A stretch of 64,000 bases of DNA from Kribbella steppae (GTDB taxonomy: Bacteria > Actinomycetota > Actinomycetes > Propionibacteriales > Kribbellaceae): the NCBI RefSeq assembly GCF_004342025.1, contig NZ_SLWN01000010.1:274317-338316 (forward strand). Reading direction: 5' to 3'. Numbering within the stretch: the first letter of the stretch is position 1; every line of letters begins with the position of its first letter. Positions 10,868 through 18,826 of this stretch are shown piece by piece. The notes under the pieces were generated by a model. The model did no database searches. It was given only the letters and a program-made list of their open reading frames with translations, and was not told the DNA's origin. A program made the translations under genes and the position numbers.

Positions 10868-11533
10868 TCAGCGGGGGAGGACGCCGTACAGGAGGGTGGT
10901 GAGGGCCTCGCGGAGGGCGGGTTCGAATTCCTGGCGGATGGCCGCGAGTGCGGGGTCGGCCTCGTATGCGGCCAGGATGGCGGCGGTCGGGTGCGAGTGC
11001 GTCCAGATCGTGCCGGCCAGCATGCTCGCGCTGGCGATGAAGCGGGACGCGCCGTCCACGCCGATCTGCGGAAGGGCTGCGATGACCACGGTCAGCAGAC
11101 CCTCGTAGCCTCGCAGGGCTGCGCGTTTGAAGGTGAGCGCGACGTCGGCCGAGATGTTCCGCTCCAGCACGGACGCCTGTGCGCTGATCAGGTCACAGAA
11201 CACCGGCCGCGCCGACAGTGTCCGCACCACTGCGTCGACCAGCTGTTCACCGCGCTGGGACGGGCTGCCGGTGACGTCCCGCAGCGCCGTCCGTAGATCC
11301 TCGACCCACGCGTCGAACTCGATGCCGAACAGCTCGAGCAGGACGGCCTCGCGGGACTCGAAGTACTTGAGCACGTTCGACTTGGCCAGGCCGACGCGGC
11401 GGCTCAGCTCGTTCAGGCTCAGGTCCGCGACCGGCATCTCGGTCAGCATCGCCGCCGCCGTGCCGAGGATCGCCCGCCGCCGGGCCGCCCGCTGCTCCTC
11501 GCTCCGGGCCCGCTGGAATGTCGTCACCCTCAC
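10868..11533 (-). CDS. TetR-family transcriptional regulator
   Basis: A 221-residue protein with a TetR_N helix-turn-helix at about residues 38-60 (LSLNELSRRVGLAKSNVLKYFESREAVLLEL) and a C-terminal region of the TetR_C_17/33-like length. It is divergent from an SDR gene, with three phased copies of an ACAGACCG-type palindrome between them, so it probably represses both itself and the SDR. The start is GTG 11533 or GTG 11527. The first palindrome lies only six bases upstream of 11533, so repressor bound there would also cover the region needed to start the message. Confidence 0.87.
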   Translation of the reverse strand: MRVTTFQRARSEEQRAARRRAILGTAAAMLTEMPVADLSLNELSRRVGLAKSNVLKYFESREAVLLELFGIEFDAWVEDLRTALRDVTGSPSQRGEQLVDAVVRTLSARPVFCDLISAQASVLERNISADVALTFKRAALRGYEGLLTVVIAALPQIGVDGASRFIASASMLAGTIWTHSHPTAAILAAYEADPALAAIRQEFEPALREALTTLLYGVLPR

Positions 11534-11538
11534 AGTCT

Positions 11539-11610
11539 ACAGACCGGCGGTCTGTTGTTAACGGACCGCCGGTCTGTTACTGTCGAAGCCATAACAGACC
11601 ACCAGTCTTT
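11539..11610. promoter_or_regulatory. Three phased TetR operators overlapping the SDR promoter
   Basis: Site 1 is the perfect palindrome ACAGACCG-G-CGGTCTGT (11539-11555). Site 2 is ACGGACCG-C-CGGTCTGT (11561-11577). Site 3 is the degenerate ACAGACCACCAGTCTTT (11594-11610). Centres are 22 and 33 bases apart, two and three helical turns. Site 2 exactly fills the 17-base spacer between TTGTTA (11555-11560) and TACTGT (11578-11583), a sigma-70-like promoter for the SDR gene. This is seen directly; binding by the adjacent TetR protein is inference. Confidence 0.75.
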
Positions 11611-11629
11611 TATGAGTGGAGACACGATC

Positions 11630-12559
11630 ATGTACGTCGTACCCGACCAGACCGGCAAGCTAGCGGTCGTCACCGGCGCCAACAGCGGCACCGGCAAGGA
11701 AGCCACCAAGCGGCTGGCCGCGGCCGGCGCCCGCGTCGTAATGGCCGTCCGCACCGTCGCGAAGGGCGAGGCGGCCCGCGCCGAGATCCTCGCCGAGCAC
11801 CCGCACGCCCAGCTCGAGGTACGGCGGATCGACCTCGCCGACCTCGCCTCGGTCCAGGAGTTCGCCGACGGCCTGATCGCGGACGAGCCGCACCTCGACC
11901 TGCTCGTGAACAACGCCGGTGTGATGGTCCCGCCGACCCGAATGACCACCAAGGACGGGTTCGAACTCCAGTTCGGCTCCAACTTCCTCGGCCCGTTCGC
12001 GCTCACCCTGCGGCTGCTGCCGCTGGTCCTGGCCGCCCCGGAGCCGTGGATCACCACGATGAGCAGCGGCGCCGCGAACTCCGGCCGGATCCATTTCGAC
12101 GATCTGCAGTGGGAGCGCCGGTACCGCCGGATCGCGGCGTACGGGCAGTCGAAGCTCGCCGACCTGATGTTCAGCAACCACCTCGCGCAGCTGGCCGCCG
12201 AGCGCGGCTGGCCGCTGGTCAGCAACGGCGCGCATCCCGGCTTCACCCGCACCAACCTGCAGACCGCCGGTGCCAGCCTCGGCCGCGACAAAACTCCGCG
12301 ATACGTGGAACTTCTGATGCGCTTCAACCCGCTCCCGACCCAGGACGTGCAGATCGGCACCGAGCCGTTGTTGTTCGCGGCAACGAGCCCGGACGCCAAG
12401 CCGGGTGCGTACTACGGACCGTCCGGCCGCTTCGGCCTGGTCGGCCCGACCAAGCTGGTCAGCGCCCCGAAGCGTTCCCTCGACCCCGAAGCCAACGCGC
12501 GCCTCTGGAAGGCGGCCGAGGAACTCACCGGTGTCTCCCTCCCGACCCACGTCAGGTAG
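11630..12559 (+). CDS. Short-chain dehydrogenase/reductase
   Basis: A 309-residue NAD(P)-dependent oxidoreductase. The cofactor motif TGANSGTGKE is at about residues 16-25, NNAGV at about 91-95, and the active-site region has serine in TTMSSGAAN and Y-x-x-x-K as YGQSK. The overall length and N-terminal DQTGKLAVVTGANSG resemble the retinol-dehydrogenase/oxidoreductase-like SDRs common in actinobacteria. The ATG at 11630 has GGAG eight bases upstream; ATG 11612 is an alternative. It is probably the main target of the divergent TetR repressor. The substrate is unknown. Confidence 0.87.
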   Translation: MYVVPDQTGKLAVVTGANSGTGKEATKRLAAAGARVVMAVRTVAKGEAARAEILAEHPHAQLEVRRIDLADLASVQEFADGLIADEPHLDLLVNNAGVMVPPTRMTTKDGFELQFGSNFLGPFALTLRLLPLVLAAPEPWITTMSSGAANSGRIHFDDLQWERRYRRIAAYGQSKLADLMFSNHLAQLAAERGWPLVSNGAHPGFTRTNLQTAGASLGRDKTPRYVELLMRFNPLPTQDVQIGTEPLLFAATSPDAKPGAYYGPSGRFGLVGPTKLVSAPKRSLDPEANARLWKAAEELTGVSLPTHVR

Positions 12560-12574
12560 GCCTACGCTGCGGGG

Positions 12575-13342
12575 ATGAGCGAGTGGTCGAGTGGCGACAT
12601 CTACGAGTCGTACGTGGGCCGGTGGAGCCGGCCGGTCGCGGCGGAGTTCATCGGCTGGCTGGACCAGCCCGCGGGACGGCGCTGGCTCGATGTCGGCTGC
12701 GGTACGGGCGCTCTGACCAGCACGATCCTGCGTACGGCGGACCCCGCCTCGGTGCTCGGCGTGGACCCGTCGGAAGGGTTCATCGGGTACGCCCGCCAGA
12801 CGGTCGACGACCAGCGCGCGAGCTTCGAGGTCAGGTCGGCGGCCGAGCTCCCGGACGGTCCGTACGACGCGGTCGTCGCCGGGCTCGTGCTCAACTTCAT
12901 CCCCGAACGGGTCGAGGCGCTACGCCGGATGCGGGAGATCGGCTCGATGGTCGCGGTCTACGTCTGGGACTACGCCGGCGGCATGCAGCTGATGCGGCAC
13001 TTCTTCGACGCGGTGGCCGAGGTGCGGCCGCAGGACCGTGAGCACGACGAGGGGATCCGCTTCGCGTTCTGTACGGCGGAGGGACTTGAAGAGCTGTTCA
13101 CCGAGGCCGGGTTCACCACGGTCACTACGCGCGAGATCGTCGTACCGACGGAGTTCACCTCGTTCGACGACTATTGGCGGCCGTTCCTGGGCGGGCAGGG
13201 GGTTGCGCCGGCCTACCTGCGCAGCTTGGCCGTGCCGGATCAGGAAGTAGTGCGGGAGGCGGTGCGCTCGCGATTGCCGATCGAGGCGGACGGTTCGATC
13301 CGGCTCACCGCCCGGGCGTGGGCGGCGAAGGCGGTCAGCTGA
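12575..13342 (+). CDS. Class I SAM-dependent methyltransferase
   Basis: A 255-residue cytoplasmic methyltransferase with motif I WLDVGCGTGALTS (about residues 36-48), an acidic residue at the end of the next strand (GVDPS), and a later motif DAVVAGLVLNFIPE. It resembles the UbiE/Methyltransf_11 families, but the substrate is not evident. It follows the SDR gene by 15 bases on the same strand and could be co-transcribed. Its TGA lies within an 11-bp tandem duplication at the junction with the convergent GNAT gene. Confidence 0.86.
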   Translation: MSEWSSGDIYESYVGRWSRPVAAEFIGWLDQPAGRRWLDVGCGTGALTSTILRTADPASVLGVDPSEGFIGYARQTVDDQRASFEVRSAAELPDGPYDAVVAGLVLNFIPERVEALRRMREIGSMVAVYVWDYAGGMQLMRHFFDAVAEVRPQDREHDEGIRFAFCTAEGLEELFTEAGFTTVTTREIVVPTEFTSFDDYWRPFLGGQGVAPAYLRSLAVPDQEVVREAVRSRLPIEADGSIRLTARAWAAKAVS

Positions 13343-13345
13343 GGG

Positions 13346-13873
13346 TCAGCTGAGGTAGTCGTTGCGGAGGAGGCCGAAGAGCAGGTCGTCGGTCCACTCG
13401 CCCTTGAACCACGAGTTGGACAGCCGCAACCCCTCCTGCCGGAAGCCGACGCGTTCGAGCAGCCGTGCCGACGCGGTGTTGCGGGCGTCGCATTCGGCCG
13501 ACACCCGGTGCAGGTCCCGCTCGATGAAGAGGTGGTCGAGCAGTCCGCGAACGGCCTCGGTCGCGTACCCGTTTCCCTGGTACGCCGGCGACAGCGTGAA
13601 GCCGAGCTCCGCCTGCATGAGGTTGTCGTGCAGGTTGAGCCCGAGGTCCCCGATCAGTACGCCGTCCAGGTCGATCGCGTACTGGAACCAGCCGGGCACG
13701 GCCGGATCGCCCTGCCCGAAGTCCTCCACCAACTCGAGCGCGTCCGCCAGGCTCACCGGCGCATCCCACGACTGGTAGCGGGCAACCTCCGGCTCCGACC
13801 GGTACGCCGCGAAGGCCTGGGCATCCGCGGTCGTGAAGCGCCGCAAGCCCAACCGCTCGGTCTGTAGGAACAT
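13346..13873 (-). CDS. GNAT N-acetyltransferase, RimJ/RimL type
   Basis: A 175-residue protein beginning FLQTERLGLRRFTTADA, the usual opening of RimJ/RimL-like acetyltransferases. It has the acetyl-CoA loop YQGNGYATEAVRGLLDH (about residues 101-117) and the closing NTASARLLERVGFRQEG. The family acetylates protein N-termini or small molecules; the target here cannot be inferred. It converges on the methyltransferase gene with three bases between stop codons. Confidence 0.87.
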   Translation of the reverse strand: MFLQTERLGLRRFTTADAQAFAAYRSEPEVARYQSWDAPVSLADALELVEDFGQGDPAVPGWFQYAIDLDGVLIGDLGLNLHDNLMQAELGFTLSPAYQGNGYATEAVRGLLDHLFIERDLHRVSAECDARNTASARLLERVGFRQEGLRLSNSWFKGEWTDDLLFGLLRNDYLS

Positions 13874-13883
13874 CCCGCCATCA

Positions 13884-13910
13884 TGTCAAGAACGCGGCTT
13901 CGACTCCGTC
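13884..13910 (+). promoter_or_regulatory. ECF-type promoter of the YCII gene at 13934
   Basis: TGTCAA at 13884-13889, a 17-base spacer, then CGTC at 13907-13910. The expected start of transcription is about 17 bases before the ATG. The motif and spacing match the other promoters of this set (26631, 31914, 43603, 44441, 57962). Confidence 0.6.
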
Positions 13911-13933
13911 GTATCAGTGAGAGGAGTGGGCCG

Positions 13934-14230
13934 ATGAAGTTCCTACTGATCCTGCATGGCGACACCGGCGCGGACCTGTGCCGCGACGAGTTCGAACACA
14001 CCGCCCGCGAGGCCGGCGAGTTGGTCGGTGGCGAGCTGCTGGCCGATCCACAGCTGGCGATCACCGTTCCCGACCGAGCCCGCGCGGCCCCGATCGACGC
14101 CTACTACCTGATCGACGTGGACTCTCCGGTCCGCGCGGTCGAGCTCGCCCACCTCCTTCCCGACACCCGCGCTCCCGGGCGCTCGGTGGAGATCCGCGCC
14201 GTCATGCACTCGACCGCGGTCGACTTCTAG
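13934..14230 (+). CDS. YCII-like domain protein
   Basis: A 98-residue protein of the YCII/DGPF-like dimeric alpha-beta barrel type, opening MKFLLILHGD and ending with a VEIRAVM strand as in its larger relatives, but lacking the DGP-(F/Y)-E signature. The ATG at 13934 has GAGAGGAG upstream. It sits behind an ECF-type promoter, and its stop codon overlaps that of the convergent reductase-like gene. Proteins of this family are recurrent partners of ECF42 sigma factors; their catalytic role is not established. Confidence 0.72.
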   Translation: MKFLLILHGDTGADLCRDEFEHTAREAGELVGGELLADPQLAITVPDRARAAPIDAYYLIDVDSPVRAVELAHLLPDTRAPGRSVEIRAVMHSTAVDF

Positions 14231-14775
14231 CCGTCCTTGTCCACTGCGAACCAGAGGTTGGAGGCGAGGGGGTGCTCGGTCAGGCTCAGGCGGTTCAGTG
14301 CGAGGGTGTGTCCGCCTGGGTGGTCGAAGAGGCGAGTGCCGTCGCCGAGGAGCACCGGCGCGAAGCAGAGCAGTACCTCGTCGAGTTCGCCGGCCTCGAT
14401 GCACTGCTTGGCGATGTTCGCGCCGATCACGTTGACGTACTTGTCGCCGGCCGCGTCCTTCGCCATCGCGAGCGCCTTCGCGAACTCGTCGACGTACGTG
14501 ACACCGGGCTCGGGACTGGCCGGCGGGCGGTGCGTGACCACGAACATCGGCCCGTCCCATCCGCCGCCGAACGCTTCGCCTTCGCCGGCCTGGCCCTTGT
14601 GTGGGTCGTCCCCGTCGTGCGACCGCCGTCCGATCAGCAGCGACCCGATCCGCGGGATCAGCTCCTCGACCTCCGGATTCGGCCCGAGGTACGGCCGCAT
14701 CCATTGCATGTCGCCATCCGGCCCGGTGATGAAACCGTCCACCGACATCGTCACCGAGTACAGCACCTTCGCCAT
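14227..14775 (-). CDS. Dihydrofolate reductase/RibD C-terminal-like protein
   Basis: A 182-residue protein of the RibD C-terminal/dihydrofolate reductase-like fold: opening MAKVLYSVTMSVDGFITGPDGDMQW, middle LLIGRRSHDGDD, and late VIGANIAKQCIEAGELDEV...LLGDGTRLF. Members bind NADPH, but most actinobacterial paralogues have no assigned substrate and are not the essential folA. It converges on the YCII gene. Unlike the reductases at 31854 and 44339, no TGTC-17-CG promoter was found upstream; a strong hairpin lies there instead. Confidence 0.85.
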   Translation of the reverse strand: MAKVLYSVTMSVDGFITGPDGDMQWMRPYLGPNPEVEELIPRIGSLLIGRRSHDGDDPHKGQAGEGEAFGGGWDGPMFVVTHRPPASPEPGVTYVDEFAKALAMAKDAAGDKYVNVIGANIAKQCIEAGELDEVLLCFAPVLLGDGTRLFDHPGGHTLALNRLSLTEHPLASNLWFAVDKDG

Positions 14776-14784
14776 CAGAAACCT

Positions 14785-14826
14785 CCGGCTCGCTCGTCCT
14801 TACCTCTGTTGAGACGAGCGAGCCGG
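14785..14826 (-). terminator. Terminator hairpin after the PL6 lyase gene
   Basis: A perfect 14-bp inverted repeat, CCGGCTCGCTCGTC (14785-14798) and GACGAGCGAGCCGG (14813-14826), with a 14-base loop. It begins eight bases after the lyase stop codon and ends ten bases before the reductase start, so it separates the two minus-strand genes. It may also sit in the leader of the reductase message, whose GGAGG site is in its 3' arm. Confidence 0.65.
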
Positions 14827-14833
14827 CGAAAAC

Positions 14834-16252
14834 TCATCGCGGCCCGACGTCCCCGGGGGTGAGCGGCCGGTTGAGCGGAGCGGCCGGGCTGTACTCGTCC
14901 GCGCCGACGTCGGCCCGGCCCGTGCGCGGGTGACCGTCGAGGTCGCGCGTCACGTTCGAGTATGTCTTGCTGGCGGCGTTGATCGCCGGGCTGGTGGAGC
15001 TGAGACGGCGGATGCCGTCGGAACCAGTGGCAAGCTTCGGGTCCTTCCGGCTGAAGCCGCCCGGGATGTTGCCATCGGCGGCCGCACCCCAGCAGATGTT
15101 GCCGGACCAGCTGATGCCCTCCAGGTACGGCATCGACACCAGTTGCTTGCCCGAGTCGCCGACAAGAAGATTGTCGGCAATCGTGCAATCGCGCGGTGGC
15201 AGTGTCCGCTGGGACTCGCCGCTGATCGCCGTACCGCAGGACAGGATCGTGTTGAGGGCGATCGTCACCCGGTCCGGTGCGTCGTTGCCGCGGCGGCTCT
15301 CCGGTGAGTCCTCCGGCTTGTGGTCCTGGACGTTGCCGCTGCCCAGGACGACGCCCGAGCCGCCGACCTGCTCGACGTAGTTGTTGACGATCAGGTGATC
15401 GTTGCCGTAGATCCGTATTCCGTTGCTCCCGGCAAGGATGAAGTTGCCTTCGACCCGGGTCCGGTTGCCGTGCCGGAGCACGATCCCGCCGAGGCTGTCG
15501 CGGATCGTGTTGTACCGGATGGTGTTACCGGACGACTTGACCGAGATGGCCTCCGGATCGCCGTCGACACGCTCGAACAGGTTGTACTCGACCACCGCGC
15601 CCGCGTCGCTGAGCGACCGGCCGCTCAGCCCGAGCCGGATCGGTTCACCGCCGTTGTCGCCGGCGAAGGTGTGGTCGGAGAAGTAGTTCCGGGTGATCCG
15701 CACCCCGCGCGCCATCCCGTCCGAACCTGGCCCTTCGACCCCGAGGAAGACGCCGAGGGTCGACTTGCCGTGGAAGTGGTTCCGCTCCACGGTCGAGTAG
15801 TCGCCGCGGATCATCAGCCAGTGCATGCCCTCGATATCGGCCAACTGGAAGTCGTTCCGGCTGACGCGGACGTGATGACAGGTGGTCGGCACCTCGAACG
15901 TCGACCGCTGCCGGAGCTTGAACCCGCTCACCGTGACGTACGACGAGTCGCCGAACACGAACCCGCTGCTCCCGGTCAACGTCACGCCGCCGATCGACTC
16001 GGCCCGCACGGTGATCGGCGCGTCCGCGGTCCCGCGCTTGCCCTGGATCGCGATCGTCTGGCCGTCCGGCACGTCGTACGTCCCGTTGGCGAGCACGATC
16101 TCGTCACCCGGCCGGGCCGCGGTGATCGCCTTCCGGAGCTCGTCGAGGGTTCCCGCCCGGACGGCTCGGGCGTGTGCGCGGGCGGGCGGGACGACGAACG
16201 CGGTGGTGGCGAGACCGGCGCCGACGGTGGTCAGGAAGGTACGGCGATGCAT
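14834..16252 (-). CDS. Secreted polysaccharide lyase family 6 (alginate lyase/chondroitinase B type)
   Basis: A 472-residue exported protein. The signal MHRRTFLTTVGAG... is twin-arginine-like with an ARA cleavage region near residue 30. The rest is a right-handed beta-helix with many N-x-I/G-I coil repeats. The PL6 catalytic lysine and arginine regions are seen as AISVKSSGNTIRYNT and IVLRHGNRT. PL6 enzymes cut alginate or dermatan-type polyuronates by beta-elimination; which substrate is used here is not resolvable. The upstream region has a LacI-type palindrome (16321-16334), consistent with sugar-inducible repression. A strong terminator follows. Confidence 0.88.
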   Translation of the reverse strand: MHRRTFLTTVGAGLATTAFVVPPARAHARAVRAGTLDELRKAITAARPGDEIVLANGTYDVPDGQTIAIQGKRGTADAPITVRAESIGGVTLTGSSGFVFGDSSYVTVSGFKLRQRSTFEVPTTCHHVRVSRNDFQLADIEGMHWLMIRGDYSTVERNHFHGKSTLGVFLGVEGPGSDGMARGVRITRNYFSDHTFAGDNGGEPIRLGLSGRSLSDAGAVVEYNLFERVDGDPEAISVKSSGNTIRYNTIRDSLGGIVLRHGNRTRVEGNFILAGSNGIRIYGNDHLIVNNYVEQVGGSGVVLGSGNVQDHKPEDSPESRRGNDAPDRVTIALNTILSCGTAISGESQRTLPPRDCTIADNLLVGDSGKQLVSMPYLEGISWSGNICWGAAADGNIPGGFSRKDPKLATGSDGIRRLSSTSPAINAASKTYSNVTRDLDGHPRTGRADVGADEYSPAAPLNRPLTPGDVGPR

Positions 16253-16311
16253 GGGTTCTCCTCCGGGATCGGGGCGGTGGTCCGGATGTGGCGCCCAGTC
16301 TGTGGCTCGCC

Positions 16312-16346
16312 GACGAGTCTGGCAAGCGCTTGCCGACGAACTCGTC
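16312..16346. promoter_or_regulatory. LacI-family operator upstream of the lyase gene
   Basis: GGCAAGCGCTTGCC (16321-16334) is a perfect 14-bp palindrome with the central CG and the GCAAGCGCTTGC core typical of LacI/GalR-family operators. It is enclosed by an outer inverted repeat GACGAGT (16312-16318) and ACTCGTC (16340-16346). It lies about 70 bases before the lyase ATG. No LacI regulator is encoded in the window. Confidence 0.75.
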
Positions 16347-16494
16347 CGGATCTCCCGCCGGGTGGGACCAAGCAGCCACCTGGTTCCGCGACACAGCCCG
16401 GATGCGCCGACCAGACGCGGTGCCGGTAGCCTTCGGACAATCGGGCTTTTCGGATTTTCGGACTTTCGGGCGGCGACGGAGGTGGACCCGGGCG

Positions 16495-17343
16495 ATGCCG
16501 GACGACGCGCGTCGGTCCACGTCGTACCACCGGGCCGCAGACGCCGCCAGGAACGACGTCAACCGCCCGTCCGAGGCCCGGCTCTACGACCTGTTCCTCG
16601 GCGGCAAGAACAACTTCGAGGCGGACCGCCGGCTGTACCAGGCGCTGGTGCGGATCGCCCCCGAGGCACCGCGGCTGGCGTGTGCGAACCGGCGCTGGCT
16701 GGCCGAGGCGGTCGGCCTGATGATCCGCGACGGCGGGATCGACCAGTTCCTCGACCTCGGCTCCGGCCTACCGACCGCGGAGAACACCCACGAGGTCGCC
16801 CTGCGGTCGGATCCGGCGGCGCGGGTCGTGTACGTCGACAACGACCTGACCGCGATCTCCCACGGTCAGGCGCTGCTCGCCGACGACGAGCACGCCTACT
16901 TCGCCGATGCCGACCTGACCGACCCGGTGGCCGTCCTCCGGCACCCGGTCGTGTCCGGTGCGCTCGACCTGGACCGGCCGGTCGGGATCATCCTCGGGCT
17001 GGTGCTGCACCTCATCACCGACACCGATCAGGTACGACGGATCGTCGCGGACTACCTGGACGCCGTACCGTCCGGATCGTGGCTGGCCATCACCCACCCG
17101 CTGAATCCGCGTGACGGCAGCCGGCTGGCCGACCTCTCCAGCTCGCTCGAGACCAAACTGAAGGACGCCTTCCCGGACATCCGTTTCCGCACCGCGGACG
17201 AGATCGGCGGGATCCTCACCGGTGTCGACCTGGTCGAGCCGGGCCTGGTCGACCTCGCCACCTGGTGGCCGGGCCGGGAGCAGAAGCCGGGGCCGGGCGG
17301 CACCGCCCTGCTGCTCCTGGTCGCGGTCGCGCGCAAGCCCTGA
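16495..17343 (+). CDS. SAM-dependent methyltransferase, DUF574 family
   Basis: A 282-residue protein of the actinobacterial Methyltransf_19 (DUF574) family. It has the characteristic opening SEARLYDLFLGGKNNFEADR (about residues 26-45), FLDLGSGLPTAENTHE as motif I, VVYVDND after strand 2, and LVLHLI later. The family is expanded in actinomycetes; substrates are unknown. The ATG has CGGAGGTGG upstream. Three TTTCGG repeats (about 16447-16470) lie just before the ribosome site. It is divergent from the lyase and shares its upstream region. Confidence 0.85.
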   Translation: MPDDARRSTSYHRAADAARNDVNRPSEARLYDLFLGGKNNFEADRRLYQALVRIAPEAPRLACANRRWLAEAVGLMIRDGGIDQFLDLGSGLPTAENTHEVALRSDPAARVVYVDNDLTAISHGQALLADDEHAYFADADLTDPVAVLRHPVVSGALDLDRPVGIILGLVLHLITDTDQVRRIVADYLDAVPSGSWLAITHPLNPRDGSRLADLSSSLETKLKDAFPDIRFRTADEIGGILTGVDLVEPGLVDLATWWPGREQKPGPGGTALLLLVAVARKP

Positions 17344-17500
17344 CGCAAATCGTTGGTCGATCCGGCCCTCGATGGCCGATCATGGGGTGCATGTCTCCGA
17401 AGGCCGCTGCCGCTCACTGATCCCGCGACACCTCGCCGGATCACGCCCGTCACCGACGGGCCCTTCAGCGCGCAGCTTTCAGCCTTGGAGTTCATCACTT

Positions 17501-18430
17501 ATGCACACCCTGCAATCGCAGGCGTGGGTCGAGATCGCCTGTGACGAGTCGGGATTCTCAGGGAGCAACCTCCTGGATCCCGAGTCGCCCGTGATCACCC
17601 ATGCCGGCGTGGATCTCACCCTCCCGGAGGCCGCCGAGGTGGTCGCCGTACTGCGGTCGTCCCGTCGTCGCCGATCCACCGAGTACAAATCCAACCTGCT
17701 GCTCCGGCCCGAGCATCGGTCCGAGCTCGAGTGGTTCCTGACCGCCCTGCGTGGGCGTGCGCACGTGCACGTCATCGACAAGACCTGGTACGTCGCCCGC
17801 CGGGTGATCGAGTTGCTCGTGGCCGAGCCGTCGTACGGCGCGGGCACCAGCCTGGAGGGCGATCACCACGAGAGCGCGATCGCCATCTACCAGGCGGCCG
17901 GCCGGACCGAGTTCCTGGACGCGTTCATTACGATGACGCGGACGAAGCGGCTGCGGCTGATCGATCATGCGCTGATCGACCGGTTCTTCGAGACGATGCC
18001 GGCCGGCGTACCGGCGCTGCAGGAGCTGACGCGTACGCGTGTGGAAGACGTGCTGCTGCGGTTGATCGACGACGATCCGGCGATCCCGCCTCCGCTCGAG
18101 CCGATGGTGCCCGCACTGGCGGAGACCGCGCTGTTCTGGAGTGCCGGTCGTCGGTCGGTCGCGGTGGTGCACGATGAGCAGAGTGCGCTGACCCGGCACC
18201 GCATCGACCGGCTGCGCACGTACCTGGCCGGGGCTGCGTTTCCTTCCCCACCGCCGCTGCTGACCGTGACTCAGGTCGACTCTCGTCGCGACCCGCGCGT
18301 GCAGGTGGCCGACCTGCTGGCCGGCATTGCCCGTCGCTTGCACGCGCAGCCCAGCCGACTGCTCCAGCCCTACCTGGTGGGCGGGATCCGCCCGCCCACC
18401 ACGCTGGATCAGACCGGCTGGCGGGTGTAG
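17501..18430 (+). CDS. DUF3800-like protein
   Basis: A 309-residue protein with the layout of DUF3800: an N-terminal acidic motif CDESGFSG (about residues 11-18), an internal VVHDEQ, and the C-terminal VDSRRDPRVQVADLLAG. These acidic residues suggest an RNase H-like, metal-dependent fold; activity is unproven. DUF3800 genes are often linked to mobile or defence loci, but none is visible here. The ATG at 17501 has TTGGAG upstream; the longer frame is the shadow of the preceding gene. The 3' end overlaps the convergent gene by 22 bases. Confidence 0.75.
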   Translation: MHTLQSQAWVEIACDESGFSGSNLLDPESPVITHAGVDLTLPEAAEVVAVLRSSRRRRSTEYKSNLLLRPEHRSELEWFLTALRGRAHVHVIDKTWYVARRVIELLVAEPSYGAGTSLEGDHHESAIAIYQAAGRTEFLDAFITMTRTKRLRLIDHALIDRFFETMPAGVPALQELTRTRVEDVLLRLIDDDPAIPPPLEPMVPALAETALFWSAGRRSVAVVHDEQSALTRHRIDRLRTYLAGAAFPSPPPLLTVTQVDSRRDPRVQVADLLAGIARRLHAQPSRLLQPYLVGGIRPPTTLDQTGWRV

Positions 18431-18699
18431 CTGCGGGCCACGTCGATACCGAGGATCTCGGGGCGGCCGGCCGGTTCGGGGCCGAGGACCTTGGCGAGGG
18501 CCGGGCCGAGCTGGTTGGCGAAGAAGCGGTCGGCGTGCTCCTTGGTCTCCCAGAGGGTGACCACTCGGAGCCCGTCGGCGGTGGTGCCGACGTAGCGGGC
18601 CTCCAGGCCGTCGACCTTGTCCTCGCCGAGCTGGTCCAGTACCCGGTCGAACTGCTCGATCGCCGCGAACGGCGGGGTGGCGACTGCGATCCACTGCAT
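18409..18699 (-). CDS. Small hypothetical protein, dimeric alpha-beta barrel-like
   Basis: A 96-residue protein with an alternating pattern resembling antibiotic-biosynthesis-monooxygenase-like barrels: a first strand with IAVATPP, a middle LRVVTLWETKEHADRFF, and a final IDVARSYTR. The ATG at 18699 has a GGAGGAAT ribosome site, clearly better than the longer start at 18771. Single gene, convergent with the DUF3800 gene. No function can be assigned. Confidence 0.7.
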   Translation of the reverse strand: MQWIAVATPPFAAIEQFDRVLDQLGEDKVDGLEARYVGTTADGLRVVTLWETKEHADRFFANQLGPALAKVLGPEPAGRPEILGIDVARSYTRQPV

Positions 18700-18826
18700 G
18701 ATTCCTCCTGGGTGAGTGCTGATACTCGTCACGCTAGGGATCGCGGCGCCGCCCCGAATCCGCCAGATCACTCATTCGGGGTACTCATCGGCGGGGTCCT
18801 CAGCCGCGGGGACTCGACGGCGGGAC

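Noticed and set aside
14227..14775. Housekeeping dihydrofolate reductase (folA)
   Set aside because: Length and motifs fit RibD C-terminal-like paralogues; three of them are present and no thyA is nearby.
14785..14826. The 14-bp stem as a riboswitch for the reductase-like gene
   Set aside because: No further conserved structure; it lies directly after the lyase stop and fits a terminator.
16321..16334. The palindrome GGCAAGCGCTTGCC as a recombination site
   Set aside because: No integrase or duplicated flank is near; its sequence and position fit a LacI operator.
17501..18430. DUF3800 gene as part of a defence island
   Set aside because: Neighbours are housekeeping-like; no nuclease, helicase, methylase or toxin partners are seen.
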